Assembly: GCF_014084045.1 (NCBI RefSeq)
Contig: NZ_CP043732.1
Location: 1,240,001 to 1,304,000 of the forward strand
DNA from: Microbacterium esteraromaticum
Lineage (GTDB): Bacteria > Actinomycetota > Actinomycetes > Actinomycetales > Microbacteriaceae
Direction: 5' to 3'
Length of the DNA stretch: 64,000 nucleotides
Shown here: positions 7,580 through 16,666 of the stretch, piece after piece
How positions within the stretch are numbered: the first letter of the stretch is position 1
How the letters are laid out: every line of letters starts with the position of its first letter
The notes under the pieces: model-generated
Databases searched by the model: none
Told to the model about the DNA's origin: nothing
Seen by the model: the letters and a program-made list of their open reading frames with translations, nothing else
Made by a program: the position numbers and the translations under genes

Positions 7580-8574
7580 GAGGCGGCTCCCTTCGCGCGC
7601 GAGGTCGTGGTCGACTGCCCGCGCAGCCGCACGATCGACATCGTCGCGAGCGTCACCTCGACGGCGAGAAGGGCGACCAGCGCGAGAGCGGCGATCCAGT
7701 ACAGCTCGATGACGTTGCCCACCTCGCCCGATGCCGAGTAGTCGGTGGTGCTGGTGGGCGCCTCCGGCAGCTCGATCGCGGCATCCGCCGTCCGCAGGAG
7801 GTACTCGACGCCCAGCTGCTCCGACACCTGCCGAAGGTTGTCCTCGTCGATCACCGACATGGCGGGACCGCCCTGGTACTCGATGTAGCCGCCGGCCTCC
7901 GCCCCCGCGCCCGTGGTCTTCCGCATCGGGCCGCCGTCGGTCGTGCCGTAGCCGAGCACGGCGCCGCCGTCGATGAACTTCGCGCTCGACGCGAACGACT
8001 CCGGTTCGCGCGAGGCGGTCTGCTCTCCGTCGCCCAGGTAGAACACCATGCGACCGCGCTCCGGCGATGCCTCGGCCGCCGCCGAGAGGGTGTCGGCCAG
8101 CATCCGGTTCGCGGTGCCGATCGACGATCCCCGCGACTGATCCGTGACCTCGGGACGCATCACGTCGAGCGACGACATGAGCGCTGTGGCATCGGTGGTC
8201 AGCGGCAGGCGCAGCTGCGCCGCCGCGTCGAAGCTGATCAGCGCGAAACGAGCGCCGGGGTACTCGTCGACGATCGCCTGCACGTCGCCGCGCACGCCGT
8301 CGATGCGGGGCCGGTCGCCTGCCCAGTCCTCGGCCACGATGCTCGCGGTGGTGTCGACGACGATCACGACATCGGTGTCGGTCGCGAGGGTCTGCGAGGT
8401 GCCCCCGGGGATGCCGGGACGAAGCAGCATCGCGAACACGACGACGATCATCCCGAGGCGAAGCGCCCAGATTCCGCGCGAGGGGCCGCGCACCAGCGCG
8501 CGGGACACGAAGAAGGCCGGCACCGCGCACAGCAGCGCCAGCAGGAGGGGATGCAGGACGGGCTGGAGGATCAT
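7576..8574 (-). CDS. von Willebrand factor A domain membrane protein (BatB-like)
   Basis: A 332-residue protein with two N-terminal helices, a VWA domain and a C-terminal helix (VIELYWIAALALVALLAVEVTLATM). The metal-ion-dependent adhesion site is degenerate: DTTAS instead of DxSxS, with later GSSIGTA and YLGDGEQT segments. It overlaps the neighbouring VWA gene upstream and the TPR gene downstream by 4 bases each, so translation is probably coupled. VWA pairs beside MoxR ATPases usually act in metal-dependent assembly or stress tolerance at the membrane. The precise client here is unknown. Confidence 0.85.
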   Translation of the reverse strand: MILQPVLHPLLLALLCAVPAFFVSRALVRGPSRGIWALRLGMIVVVFAMLLRPGIPGGTSQTLATDTDVVIVVDTTASIVAEDWAGDRPRIDGVRGDVQAIVDEYPGARFALISFDAAAQLRLPLTTDATALMSSLDVMRPEVTDQSRGSSIGTANRMLADTLSAAAEASPERGRMVFYLGDGEQTASREPESFASSAKFIDGGAVLGYGTTDGGPMRKTTGAGAEAGGYIEYQGGPAMSVIDEDNLRQVSEQLGVEYLLRTADAAIELPEAPTSTTDYSASGEVGNVIELYWIAALALVALLAVEVTLATMSIVRLRGQSTTTSRAKGAAS

Positions 8575-9437
8575 GCGCGCCCCTTTCCCGCATCCCGGGC
8601 GCTGCCCGCGTCGCGCACCCGTCCCGTATCGCGTACTCGTCCCGTATCGCGTACTCGTCCCTTATCGCGTACGAAGATGAGCAGGACGATGAAGCCGAGC
8701 ACGGCGACGAGCATCAGTGCGATCCAGAGGTCCGGGCTGTCGACGAGCACCACCTGCGCCTGCCCCTTGAGCGCCGTCGCCTCCTGCTTCTGGATCTCGG
8801 AGATGATGTCGCCCACCGTCGTCGTGTCGCGCAGCGCGTACGACTGTCCTCCCGTGAGCGCGGCCGCCTCCGAGAGCTGCGCGCTGACCTTCGCATCCTT
8901 TCCCTGCACGGGGTTGAGCGCGAAGACACGCACGCTCTTCGACTTCGCGTACTGCGCGGCCTCCTCGATCGTGAGGATCGAGGCGCCTGCCAGCTCGTTG
9001 TCGGTGGCGAGGATGACCGAACGGCTGCGCTCGTCGTCCTCATGGTCGAAGCGCATGGTGCAGGCGGCGAGACCGTCGCCGATCAGCGAGGCACCGGGTC
9101 CGTTGAGCGTGCCGACCCAGTGCTCGGGGGTCTCGTCGTCGTAGTCGAAGCTGCCGCGCACGTTCTGCAGCTGCTCGCGCACGAACCTGTAGTCGTCGGT
9201 GAGCGGGAAGACCTGCACCGGCGAGCTGTTGAAGATCGTGAGTCCGATCCGCTCGCCCTCGAAGCCCTTCAGCAGCTCTTCGAAGACGCTGAGCACCTCG
9301 ACGTCGACCTCCGACATCGATCCCGACACGTCGAGGCAGAGCATGATGTCGCGGCTGCCGAGCAGCACCCCGACCACGATCGCCGCGGCCAGTGCGCCGA
9401 GGGCGACGAGCAGCATCCACCACATGCTCAGTGCCAT
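8571..9437 (-). CDS. von Willebrand factor A domain membrane protein with intact MIDAS (BatA-like)
   Basis: A 288-residue protein starting at ATG 9437, overlapping the DUF4381 gene by 10 bases. One N-terminal helix precedes a VWA domain with a canonical DVSGSMS metal site, and a second helix (LWIALMLVAVLGFIVLLIFV) follows. The C-terminal tail is a repeated basic RVRDTG unit encoded by an 18-bp tandem repeat. The intact site contrasts with the degenerate one in the next gene, a common division in Bat-type pairs. Likely a membrane-anchored partner of the MoxR ATPase. Confidence 0.87.
   Translation of the reverse strand: MALSMWWMLLVALGALAAAIVVGVLLGSRDIMLCLDVSGSMSEVDVEVLSVFEELLKGFEGERIGLTIFNSSPVQVFPLTDDYRFVREQLQNVRGSFDYDDETPEHWVGTLNGPGASLIGDGLAACTMRFDHEDDERSRSVILATDNELAGASILTIEEAAQYAKSKSVRVFALNPVQGKDAKVSAQLSEAAALTGGQSYALRDTTTVGDIISEIQKQEATALKGQAQVVLVDSPDLWIALMLVAVLGFIVLLIFVRDKGRVRDTGRVRDTGRVRDAGSARDAGKGRA
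8620..8673. repeat. Three 18-bp tandem repeats inside a coding tail
   Basis: Three adjacent 18-bp units (CGTCCCGTATCGCGTACT and one variant) encode VRDTGR repeats at the C-terminus of the VWA protein. Multiples of 18 keep the frame, so copy number could vary between strains without disrupting the gene. Confidence 0.9.
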
Positions 9438-9916
9438 GTCGTGACCACCTTCCGGGCGGCCTCGGCACCGTAGATCGGATCGATCGCGGGTCCGCGCTGG
9501 AAGATGCTCGGGTAGTAGTGCCGGCGGATCGCGTCGATGAGCGCAGGGTCGACGCCGCGAGTGACCAGATCGTCGAGCGACAGCACCGGCGCCTCGAGTC
9601 CGGAGTACTCGTTGACGAAGGCCCGCACGCTGCGGCTGAGCTCGAGGTTGGCTTGCCGCGGCGAGATATTCCCGGATCGGTATGCATCTTCGATGTGCTG
9701 CACGTCGGCGAGGTACTCGCCGCGCAGCTGATCGAGGAAGGCGGCAGCCGGGGGTGTGAAGGTCGTCTCGCCGGCGAGGTGGATGCTGCGCTTCGGCCGG
9801 GTGAGGACGATCAGCAGCCAGGCCGCAGCGGCGAGCAGCAGCAGGATGCCGATCGCCAGCGCGATCCAGCCCCATCCGTACTGCGCGGGCGGGTAGAGCT
9901 CGTCAGGAGCGGGCAT
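9428..9916 (-). CDS. DUF4381-like single-pass membrane protein
   Basis: A 162-residue protein with one helix near the N-terminus (WGWIALAIGILLLLAAAAWLLIVL) and a helical cytoplasmic domain. It overlaps DUF58 upstream and the VWA gene downstream. In MoxR operons a short DUF4381 protein typically sits between the DUF58 and VWA genes, exactly as here. No enzymatic motif is visible. A structural or adaptor role is inferred from context only. Confidence 0.8.
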   Translation of the reverse strand: MPAPDELYPPAQYGWGWIALAIGILLLLAAAAWLLIVLTRPKRSIHLAGETTFTPPAAAFLDQLRGEYLADVQHIEDAYRSGNISPRQANLELSRSVRAFVNEYSGLEAPVLSLDDLVTRGVDPALIDAIRRHYYPSIFQRGPAIDPIYGAEAARKVVTTWH

Positions 9917-10793
9917 GCGACCTCCTGTTGAGCATGGTCAGCAGCGTCGGCACGGCCGCGGTCTGCGCGCCGAACTCGGCGTGCGTGATCTCGAGGCGCC
10001 GCAGTGCGGCATCGCGTCGGGCGGTGTGCGCGGCTTCATCGGCTTCGAGCTCGGCCATCACCTCCGCGTCGCCGTGCACGAAGTCGGGGATCGCCCACCC
10101 GCTGTCGACATCGCGACGGTGGGTGCCGCCGGACCCGGGACGGACCACGGGGTCGGCGTCGCGGACGGTCAGCCACAGCACGTCGTGCTGCACCGTGAGC
10201 CGCCGCAGCAGCGGCTCGGTCTCCGACGTCATCGGCGCCTCGTCGGTGATGAGGACGACGATCATCCGGCGGGCGACGTTGCGCGCGGTGTAGCGGAGCA
10301 GGGCGTCCCGCTCGCCCGCATCGGTGCTCGAGTCGATGGCTGCGCTGACCGTGCGAAGGGCGTGCTCGAGCGCGCCCTCGCTGCTGCCCGTCGCCAGCCG
10401 GCGCACGCGGGCGCTGTCTCCGTAGACCACCGAGAAGTCGTCTCCGTGCCGCACGGTGAGGTAGCCGAGGGCGCCTGTGAGCAGCACCACGAGGTCGCGC
10501 TTGCTCCGCTCGTCTTCGGCGAGGGCTTTCATGCCGCGACCGGAATCCACGAGGAAGAGCACGGTGTGCTTGCGCGTCGCCTTCGTGCGCTTGATGAGCG
10601 GTTCCCCGTGCCGCGCGGTGGCGCGCCAGTCGATGTCGCGCACCTGATCGCCGAACTCGTACGGGCGCAGATCCTCGAAGTCGAGGCTGCGTCCGCGCAG
10701 CAGCGATGCGTATGCGCCGTCCAGCGCGTGCATCGACTTCTGCGACGAGCGGATGAAGAGCTTGCTCTTCACCTGGGTGATCAGACTTGCCAT
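9903..10793 (-). CDS. DUF58 domain protein
   Basis: A 296-residue protein starting at ATG 10793, 5 bases after the moxR stop. It contains the DUF58 signature GRSLDFEDLRPYEFGDQVRDIDWRATARHGEPLIK, then a degenerate VWA-like fold beginning VLFLVDSGRGM. No membrane segment is apparent. DUF58 proteins almost always accompany MoxR ATPases and are thought to be their client or partner. It is the second core component of this chaperone-like system. Confidence 0.9.
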   Translation of the reverse strand: MASLITQVKSKLFIRSSQKSMHALDGAYASLLRGRSLDFEDLRPYEFGDQVRDIDWRATARHGEPLIKRTKATRKHTVLFLVDSGRGMKALAEDERSKRDLVVLLTGALGYLTVRHGDDFSVVYGDSARVRRLATGSSEGALEHALRTVSAAIDSSTDAGERDALLRYTARNVARRMIVVLITDEAPMTSETEPLLRRLTVQHDVLWLTVRDADPVVRPGSGGTHRRDVDSGWAIPDFVHGDAEVMAELEADEAAHTARRDAALRRLEITHAEFGAQTAAVPTLLTMLNRRSHARS

Positions 10794-10798
10794 GGGGT

Positions 10799-11866
10799 CT
10801 ACGGGGTCGGCACCGACGCGAAGATCTGGTCGATGATGTCTTCGCTGCGCACGCCCTCTGCCTCGGCCTCGAAGGTCAGCAGCACCCGGTGGCGCAGCAC
10901 AAGGTGGCGGAGCGAGCGGACGTCCTCCGGCAGCACGTGAGTGCGCCCGTTCAGCAGCGCCAGCGCACGCGACGCCTGCAGGAACGCGATGCTCGCACGC
11001 GGGCTCGCGCCGTACTTGATGAACCGGGCGCGCTCCTCCCCGATGTACGGCGCAGGGTTGCGGGTCACGTACGCCAGCTGAACGATGTAGTTGCGGATCG
11101 CGGGGTCGATGTGCACGCGCGACGCGATGTCCTGCAGGTCGTGCACGTCGTCGAGGCCGATCGCCCCTGGTACGTGCCGGTCGGGGTCGAGCGCACCGGA
11201 GTCGATGCGGTTGAGGATCTCGAACTCCTCGGCGGGGCTCGGGTACTCGACGATCGCCTTGAGCAGGAAGCGGTCCATCTGCGCCTCGGGCAGCTCGTAC
11301 GTGCCCTCCTGCTCGATGGGGTTCTGCGTCGCGATGACGAGGAACGGGCGGGGGAGCGGGTGCACCTCGCCGCCGATCGTGGTCTGGCGCTCCTGCATCG
11401 CCTCGAGCATCGCCGACTGGGTCTTCGCGCTCGAGCGGTTGATCTCGTCGAGCAGCACGAAGTTGGCGTGCACAGGGCCGAGCACCGTGCGGAAGCTGCC
11501 GGTGGCGGCGTCGTAGATCTGGCTGCCGGTGATGTCGCTCGGCAGCAGGTCGGGGGTGCACTGGATGCGCTTGAAGCTGGCCTTGACGGTGTCGGCGAGT
11601 GTGCTCGCGGCGGTCGTCTTCGCGAGCCCTGGCACCGACTCGAGCAGGATGTGACCGCCGGCGATCAGCGCGACGAGCAGGCTCATGCGAAGGCGATCCT
11701 GCCCGACCATCTTCGTGGCGTACGAGTCGGAGATGACCTTCAGGATGCGCTGTGCACGAGCGAGGTCGTCATTCGACAGCGGAGCCGTCGACTCCCCCGG
11801 TATCGCCGGTGCCGGCGGAGGGGGTGGCGCCGACGAGGTCGTTGCGGGAATCGGGAACTCGGACAT
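10799..11866 (-). CDS. MoxR-family AAA+ ATPase
   Basis: A 355-residue protein with a Pro-rich N-terminus. Walker A is at about residues 77-85 (ESVPGLAKT) and Walker B at about 138-141 (LLDE), followed by the MoxR sensor region (FLVIATQNPIEQEGTYELPEAQMDRFL). MoxR ATPases work as chaperones that activate or assemble partner complexes, often metal-containing or envelope proteins, with VWA-domain partners. All expected partners follow in the same operon. Confidence 0.93.
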   Translation of the reverse strand: MSEFPIPATTSSAPPPPPAPAIPGESTAPLSNDDLARAQRILKVISDSYATKMVGQDRLRMSLLVALIAGGHILLESVPGLAKTTAASTLADTVKASFKRIQCTPDLLPSDITGSQIYDAATGSFRTVLGPVHANFVLLDEINRSSAKTQSAMLEAMQERQTTIGGEVHPLPRPFLVIATQNPIEQEGTYELPEAQMDRFLLKAIVEYPSPAEEFEILNRIDSGALDPDRHVPGAIGLDDVHDLQDIASRVHIDPAIRNYIVQLAYVTRNPAPYIGEERARFIKYGASPRASIAFLQASRALALLNGRTHVLPEDVRSLRHLVLRHRVLLTFEAEAEGVRSEDIIDQIFASVPTP

Positions 11867-11976
11867 CTCTCACTCCTCGTGCGCTCGGGGGCCCGTCGAC
11901 CGAGAACCCCCGGTCAAGGGTAACCGCCCAGCCCGTGCCCGAGAGGATGGGCGGATGCCCCGCACGATCGCGCGGG

Positions 11977-12567
11977 TCAGCGGCTGAGCGACAGCTCGTC
12001 GCCCGACAGCAGGTCGATGCCGAGCAGGTCCACCGCGTACCCGGCTGTGCGCTCGACGAAGGCCAGGACCGAGCCCGGCTTCGCGTGAGGCGGCGGGTCT
12101 GCGCGCCCGCGCTCGCCCGGCCCGCGACCGCGGTCGCCATTGCCGCCGGGGTGCGAGGGCTCTGGGCTGGGTGCGGGCGCCGGAGGCGGGCTCGGCGACT
12201 GCTCCTCCGTGACCACCGGAGATGACGGAGGCTGCGGCTGCGGCTGCGGCTGCGGCTCAGCCGGAGCCACCGGCGGCACCGTGGGGTCGGGGTCGTCGCG
12301 ATCGACGGGGCGGACGATGCCGCCGACGCCCTCGCCTCCGATGGACGCCACGGTGAGGTCGTGCTTCTCGACCGGCCGCGACTCGCGGACCTCGGGGTCC
12401 GGCATCGCGAGTCCGGCGACCAGCGCGCCCGCGCCGATCAGGGCGATGGCGGCGAAGCCGGCGATCAGGCGGCCTGCCCGCGCCGCGGGGGCGCCTGCAG
12501 CGGGGACGGCACTGCGCGCGGTGCGCACGTCGCGACGCAGCGGCGGCGCCGATGCGTCTTCGCTCAC
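11977..12567 (-). CDS. Single-pass membrane protein with long Pro/Gln-rich linker
   Basis: A 196-residue protein if it starts at GTG 12567, preferred because GGGGG lies about 7 bases upstream; ATG 12609 would add 14 residues. A basic N-terminus, one helix (LIAGFAAIALIGAGALVAGLAM), about 90 residues rich in Pro, Gln, Ser and Glu, and a C-terminal segment FVERTAGYAVDLLGIDLL. The linker may span the cell wall. It is the first gene on the minus strand before moxR, 110 bp away, so it could lead the operon. The family is not recognised. Confidence 0.65.
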   Translation of the reverse strand: MSEDASAPPLRRDVRTARSAVPAAGAPAARAGRLIAGFAAIALIGAGALVAGLAMPDPEVRESRPVEKHDLTVASIGGEGVGGIVRPVDRDDPDPTVPPVAPAEPQPQPQPQPPSSPVVTEEQSPSPPPAPAPSPEPSHPGGNGDRGRGPGERGRADPPPHAKPGSVLAFVERTAGYAVDLLGIDLLSGDELSLSR

Positions 12568-12716
12568 CCGAGAACCCCCGAAATCACATGGTCGGCCGTC
12601 GCCGCTCATCGTTCCAGTATGCCTTCCTCGCCCGCCGCGTCGAGTGGGCGGCCGCCGCTCGCGCGATGGCCGCTGCTCAGTCGGGCCGACCGGCGGATCG
12701 GGTGAGGCGCAGCGGA

Positions 12717-13637
12717 TCAGGTTGGCCGGACGGATGCCTGATCGCGCGCGAGGAACGCTGCCACGACAGACATGTACGCCTCTCGCTCCTCCCAGTGCGG
12801 CATGTGGCTGGACTGCTCGAAGCGGTGGTGAGTGACGTCGGGGATGCCGGTCAGGAAGGGTTCGATCGTCTCGTCTGTGGCTTCATCGTGGCGCCCGTTG
12901 ATGACGAGCGTCGGAACCGAGACCAGCGGAAGCCGACTCTCGACGGTCCATTCGCGAAGCGAGCCGATCACATGGAACTCGGTCGGGCCGTTCATCGCCC
13001 GGTACACCGTCGGATCCCGATCGAGCCACGCGAACGTCGCAGCCACCTCGGGCGGATGGGGGACGACGCGGCAGACATGACGCGCATAGAAGATGTCGCT
13101 CGCGGCGAGGTACTCATCGCTCTCGATCGTCCCTGCAGCCTCGTGCTGCTCGAGCACCGATCGCACGTCCTCCGGGAGCTCCGCCCGAAGCGCGGCGGCG
13201 GCGGCGCGCCATCGCGGCATCGACGCCGGCGAGTTCGCGATCACCAGCCGGCGAAGGCCTCGCGGACGCCGCACGGCGTGCTCGGCTGCGAGCATCCCGC
13301 CCCACGACTGCCCGAGCAGGTCGTACTCGTCGGTGAAGCCGAGGCCGTCGAGGAGCATGTCGAGTTCATCGAGGAAGAGCCCCACCGTCCAATGCTCGGG
13401 CGGAAGGTCCGGATGATGCGACGAGCGGCCGTTGCCGATCTGGTCGTAGAAGACGACCGGCCGCCCCGGCCGCACCAGGTCGGTCAGGCTCAGCAGATAG
13501 TCGTGCGTGCAGCCAGGACCGCCGTGCAGCACGACGAGCGGTGTTCCGGGCTCGGAGGAGGAGGTCTCGGTGTCCTCGGCCAGCCAATACGCCGTCTCTC
13601 CGTTCACGCGACGGAGACGCCCCTCTGTGATCTTCAT
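12717..13637 (-). CDS. Proline iminopeptidase-like alpha/beta hydrolase
   Basis: A 306-residue protein. The start ATG 13637 follows GAGAGGA at a suitable distance. The oxyanion segment VVLHGGPGCTHDYLL, the nucleophile elbow GQSWGG, and late Asp and His in INGRHDEATD and EQSSHMPHWEE match proline iminopeptidases and tricorn factor F1-type enzymes. These release N-terminal proline or hydrolyse small amides. It lies 25 bp after the next hydrolase gene and probably ends the rraA-nitrilase-mocR operon. With a peptide-type importer across the divergent promoter, cleavage of an imported peptide or amide is plausible. Confidence 0.82.
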   Translation of the reverse strand: MKITEGRLRRVNGETAYWLAEDTETSSSEPGTPLVVLHGGPGCTHDYLLSLTDLVRPGRPVVFYDQIGNGRSSHHPDLPPEHWTVGLFLDELDMLLDGLGFTDEYDLLGQSWGGMLAAEHAVRRPRGLRRLVIANSPASMPRWRAAAAALRAELPEDVRSVLEQHEAAGTIESDEYLAASDIFYARHVCRVVPHPPEVAATFAWLDRDPTVYRAMNGPTEFHVIGSLREWTVESRLPLVSVPTLVINGRHDEATDETIEPFLTGIPDVTHHRFEQSSHMPHWEEREAYMSVVAAFLARDQASVRPT

Positions 13638-13662
13638 GAATCGATTCCTCTCCGCTCCGCTC

Positions 13663-14472
13663 TCATGGGTGCGACTCCCCCGGGTCGGTGTCCCCGATAC
13701 CCGTGAGGTGGCCGTCGAAGAACGACTGGATCGCGGGGGCGAACGGAGCGAACTCGTGGCCCACCCCTTCGAGGACCCGGTGCTCGACGTCGACGCCGTG
13801 CGCACGCCAGTCATCCGCGAGCGCCTGCAGGCGCTCGCCGCGCGTCACTCCGGCATCGTTGGCCCCCTCCACCCAGCGGGAATCCTGATGCCGGATGCGG
13901 ATGACCTGCCGGTCGTCGTCGTCGCCGCCGACCAGTGCCTGCACGGGGGTCGAGCAGAGCGCCGCGAGATCGACGGGGCGTCCGAGCGCCTGCTGCGCAT
14001 CGGCGACGCCCGCCCACCAGCGCCTGCCGTTGCCGAGCAGCGTGACGTTGCCTGGCGCGACCATGCTCAGTGCGGCGACCCGCTCCGGGTGGCGCAGCGT
14101 GAAGCGATGCGCGAACTGGGCGCCGCCCGAGAACCCGAGAAGCAGGAAGGGGCCGGTGGGCGTCGAAGTCTCGTCGGCGGCTTCGGCGAGCATAGACAGC
14201 AGCGCCTGGTCGAAGGCGTATCCGTCGGTGCGCAGAGACTTGTACCCGTCGCCGTCCCCGCGGACGGGGACGCCGACGGGGAAGAGCGGCGCGAAGAGCG
14301 CGACGCGGCGGAGCTCGGCCCAGCCGCGCAGCTGGCGCACCATGCCGACGGGGTCTCTGTCGCTGCCGTGGACCACGACGGCCCATCCGAGGGCATCGGT
14401 CGGGACGACCGCGCACCATGCCAGGCGGTCGGCGGAGAGGCTCGCGCGCAGCGGCAGGAATCGAGATGTCAC
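13663..14472 (-). CDS. Alpha/beta-hydrolase family protein
   Basis: A 269-residue protein starting at GTG 14472, overlapping the mocR stop by 4 bases (GTGA). The nucleophile elbow GFSGGAQ, VVVHGSDRDP near the N-terminus and a C-terminal EGVGHEF histidine segment support an alpha/beta hydrolase of the esterase/PHB-depolymerase-like type. Coupled translation with mocR and the nitrilase argues for a step in the same pathway. Substrate cannot be read from the sequence. Confidence 0.75.
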   Translation of the reverse strand: MTSRFLPLRASLSADRLAWCAVVPTDALGWAVVVHGSDRDPVGMVRQLRGWAELRRVALFAPLFPVGVPVRGDGDGYKSLRTDGYAFDQALLSMLAEAADETSTPTGPFLLLGFSGGAQFAHRFTLRHPERVAALSMVAPGNVTLLGNGRRWWAGVADAQQALGRPVDLAALCSTPVQALVGGDDDDRQVIRIRHQDSRWVEGANDAGVTRGERLQALADDWRAHGVDVEHRVLEGVGHEFAPFAPAIQSFFDGHLTGIGDTDPGESHP

Positions 14473-15821
14473 GAGTCCTCCACGCGACCGGCGGCCGCGG
14501 CGATGAGCTCGGCGAGGCGCGGGGCGGCGTCGACGGGAAGGCGCGAGGTCGCCACGCGGATGTGCGGACCGGCCGCACCGGCGAACGACGAGGCTCCCCG
14601 CATGACGAGGATGCCGAGGCCGGACAGCTCTTCGGCGGCCGCGGATTCGCTGATGACCGGGACCCAGACGCAGAACCCGTCCTCCGTGGCGATCGGGATC
14701 CCTCGGGCGCGCAGCTGTGCGGTGAGCGCGGTGAGCCGCATCGCGTAGGTCGATCGAGCAGCTGACAGCGAGGCGGCCGTCGTCGGATCCTCCAGCATCC
14801 AGGCGAGGGCTGCCTGCAGGATCCGCGAGGTCCACTGTCGGGTGAGGCGGATCTGGGCGTGCGCATTGCGGATGACGTTCTCAGGAGCGCCGATGACGGC
14901 GAGCCGGAGGTCGGGCCCGTACGACTTCTCGTAGGAGCGGATGATCACGGTGTGATCCGGTGCGTGTTCGGCGAAGGAATGGTGACGGCCGCGGGCCAGG
15001 TCGCCGAGATCGTCGTACTCCATGATCAGCGGGTGATGGGGCCCGCGGATCATCCCCGCCAGCGCGGCGATCCGCTCGCGAGAGGAGGCGAGCCCCGTTG
15101 GCACCTGCGCACGCGGCTGGAAGAAGATCGCCGCGGGCCGCGTCGCGAGCGCGTCCCGGAAGGCACGCGGGTCGAGCCCGTCGACGCCGTACGGTATCGG
15201 GACGATCGTGAGGCCGAGTTCCACCATGAGGCTCAGCAGCTGAGGCTGGGTGGGCGACTCGACGAGGATGCGGTCGCCGGGAACCGAGATCGACTGGAGC
15301 ACCGACCACACGGCGTCCGCACCTCCGTTGGCGACCGCGAACGCCTCCGAGCGGGTCGGCCAGCTCGGCTCGATGGCGCGCTGCAGAGCGGGAAGGATCG
15401 CCGAGTCGTAGTACTCGTTGAGGTTCTTCTGGTGGGCCGCTCCCACGAGGGCCTGGTCGAGGGCGGGGAGCAGCTCGCCATCGGGGTAGAGGAGGCGCAG
15501 ATCGTTCACCCCCGGCACCGTGGCGTACATCTCCAGACCGCGGATGAGTCCGGTTGCGCTCGCCACCTTGACGCCGGCCTTTCCCGTGCCGGTGAGCAGG
15601 CCTCGCTTCTTGAGCAGTCCCCATGCGGTCGAGATGGTGGAGGGGCTCACCCGCAGCTCGCCCGCGAGCACACGCACGGGTGGCAGCACCTCGCCGAGAG
15701 AGAGCTCGCCGCTGCGCACCAGGGCCGCGACGTGCGATGCGATCCCGCGCGCCGACACATCGGGTATCTGCGTTGCATCCACCCACGCCGGAACAGCAGC
15801 GCTCTGGTCGCCCTCGGTCAT
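14469..15821 (-). CDS. MocR-type regulator (GntR helix-turn-helix fused to class I aminotransferase domain)
   Basis: A 450-residue protein. A GntR winged helix spans about residues 20-95 (VLAGELRVSPSTISTAWGLLKKRGLL), followed by an aminotransferase fold. The PLP lysine is Lys299 in RSYEKSYGP and the PLP-contacting Asp is Asp270 in MEYDD. MocR proteins use PLP or an aldimine as effector rather than catalysing transamination. It is embedded in its own target operon, with 4-base overlaps on both sides. The two palindromes at 17490-17526 are its likely operator and could control both divergent units. Confidence 0.88.
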   Translation of the reverse strand: MTEGDQSAAVPAWVDATQIPDVSARGIASHVAALVRSGELSLGEVLPPVRVLAGELRVSPSTISTAWGLLKKRGLLTGTGKAGVKVASATGLIRGLEMYATVPGVNDLRLLYPDGELLPALDQALVGAAHQKNLNEYYDSAILPALQRAIEPSWPTRSEAFAVANGGADAVWSVLQSISVPGDRILVESPTQPQLLSLMVELGLTIVPIPYGVDGLDPRAFRDALATRPAAIFFQPRAQVPTGLASSRERIAALAGMIRGPHHPLIMEYDDLGDLARGRHHSFAEHAPDHTVIIRSYEKSYGPDLRLAVIGAPENVIRNAHAQIRLTRQWTSRILQAALAWMLEDPTTAASLSAARSTYAMRLTALTAQLRARGIPIATEDGFCVWVPVISESAAAEELSGLGILVMRGASSFAGAAGPHIRVATSRLPVDAAPRLAELIAAAAGRVEDS

Positions 15822-16666
15822 CGGGCGGCCTCCTCCACACGGGCAAGGCCGGCGGAGCGGGGTGTGGCGTCGATGCGGAAACGTCTCTGCTGGAGCATCG
15901 GGAAGGTCTCGCGGGTCCGGTCGAGTCTCGCGGTCGACACCCGTGAGAGCACCAGCCCCTCATCCGTGCCCGCCGCGGCTTCTGCGATGCCGTCCGGACC
16001 GACGATCGTCGTTCGGCCGATGCGGTTTCCCCCCGTCTGCGAGGCACCGGCGATGTAGACGGTGTTCTCGATCGCTCGCGCTCGGCAGAACGTGTTCCAG
16101 TGCAGCTCCTTCATCGGCCCCCGCACCCAGGAGGTCGGGACCACGATGACGTCCGCTCCGCGATCGGACAGCAGACGCGAGAGCTCTGGGAACCTGATGT
16201 CGTAGCAGGTCATCATCCCGATGCTGAACCCGTCGACGTCGAACGTCGCGACGGGGCCGTCGCCCGGTGTGACGGTGTCCGACTCGCGGAAGCCCGCCGC
16301 GTCGTACAGGTGCAGCTTGCGGTAGGCGGACAGCACTCTGCCGCCGTCCAGCGCGACGAGCGTGTTGTACGGACGGCCCGCCGGCCCCGGCTCCATCACG
16401 CCCGCGACCACCGTGATGCCGGCGCGGGCGGCTGCGGCCGCGAGCCCGGGGACGAAGCCGAGGTCGAGGGGCTCCGCGATCGGGCGGACTGCGGGGTCGT
16501 CGGAGCGGCTCGATGCCGACTCAGGGAAGACCAGGAGTCGCACGCCGGCGCGCGCTGCGGTCTCGACGTACGCGACAGCGCGCTCGAGGTTCTCCTGGGG
16601 ATCGAGGACCGAGCGCATCTGGACGCAGCCGACGACGAGGTCGGCGCTGCTGCGCAGAGGAATCAT
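15818..16666 (-). CDS. Carbon-nitrogen hydrolase (nitrilase superfamily)
   Basis: A 282-residue protein starting at ATG 16666, overlapping the RraA-like gene by 4 bases. The catalytic triad is visible: Glu49 in LLVFPES, Lys117 in YRKLHLYD and Cys154 in MMTCYDIRFPE. The length and the CYDIRFPE motif favour the Nit/omega-amidase or carbamoylase branches over true nitrilases. It probably hydrolyses an amide or carbamoyl group on the compound brought in by the adjacent importer. Confidence 0.9.
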   Translation of the reverse strand: MIPLRSSADLVVGCVQMRSVLDPQENLERAVAYVETAARAGVRLLVFPESASSRSDDPAVRPIAEPLDLGFVPGLAAAAARAGITVVAGVMEPGPAGRPYNTLVALDGGRVLSAYRKLHLYDAAGFRESDTVTPGDGPVATFDVDGFSIGMMTCYDIRFPELSRLLSDRGADVIVVPTSWVRGPMKELHWNTFCRARAIENTVYIAGASQTGGNRIGRTTIVGPDGIAEAAAGTDEGLVLSRVSTARLDRTRETFPMLQQRRFRIDATPRSAGLARVEEAAR

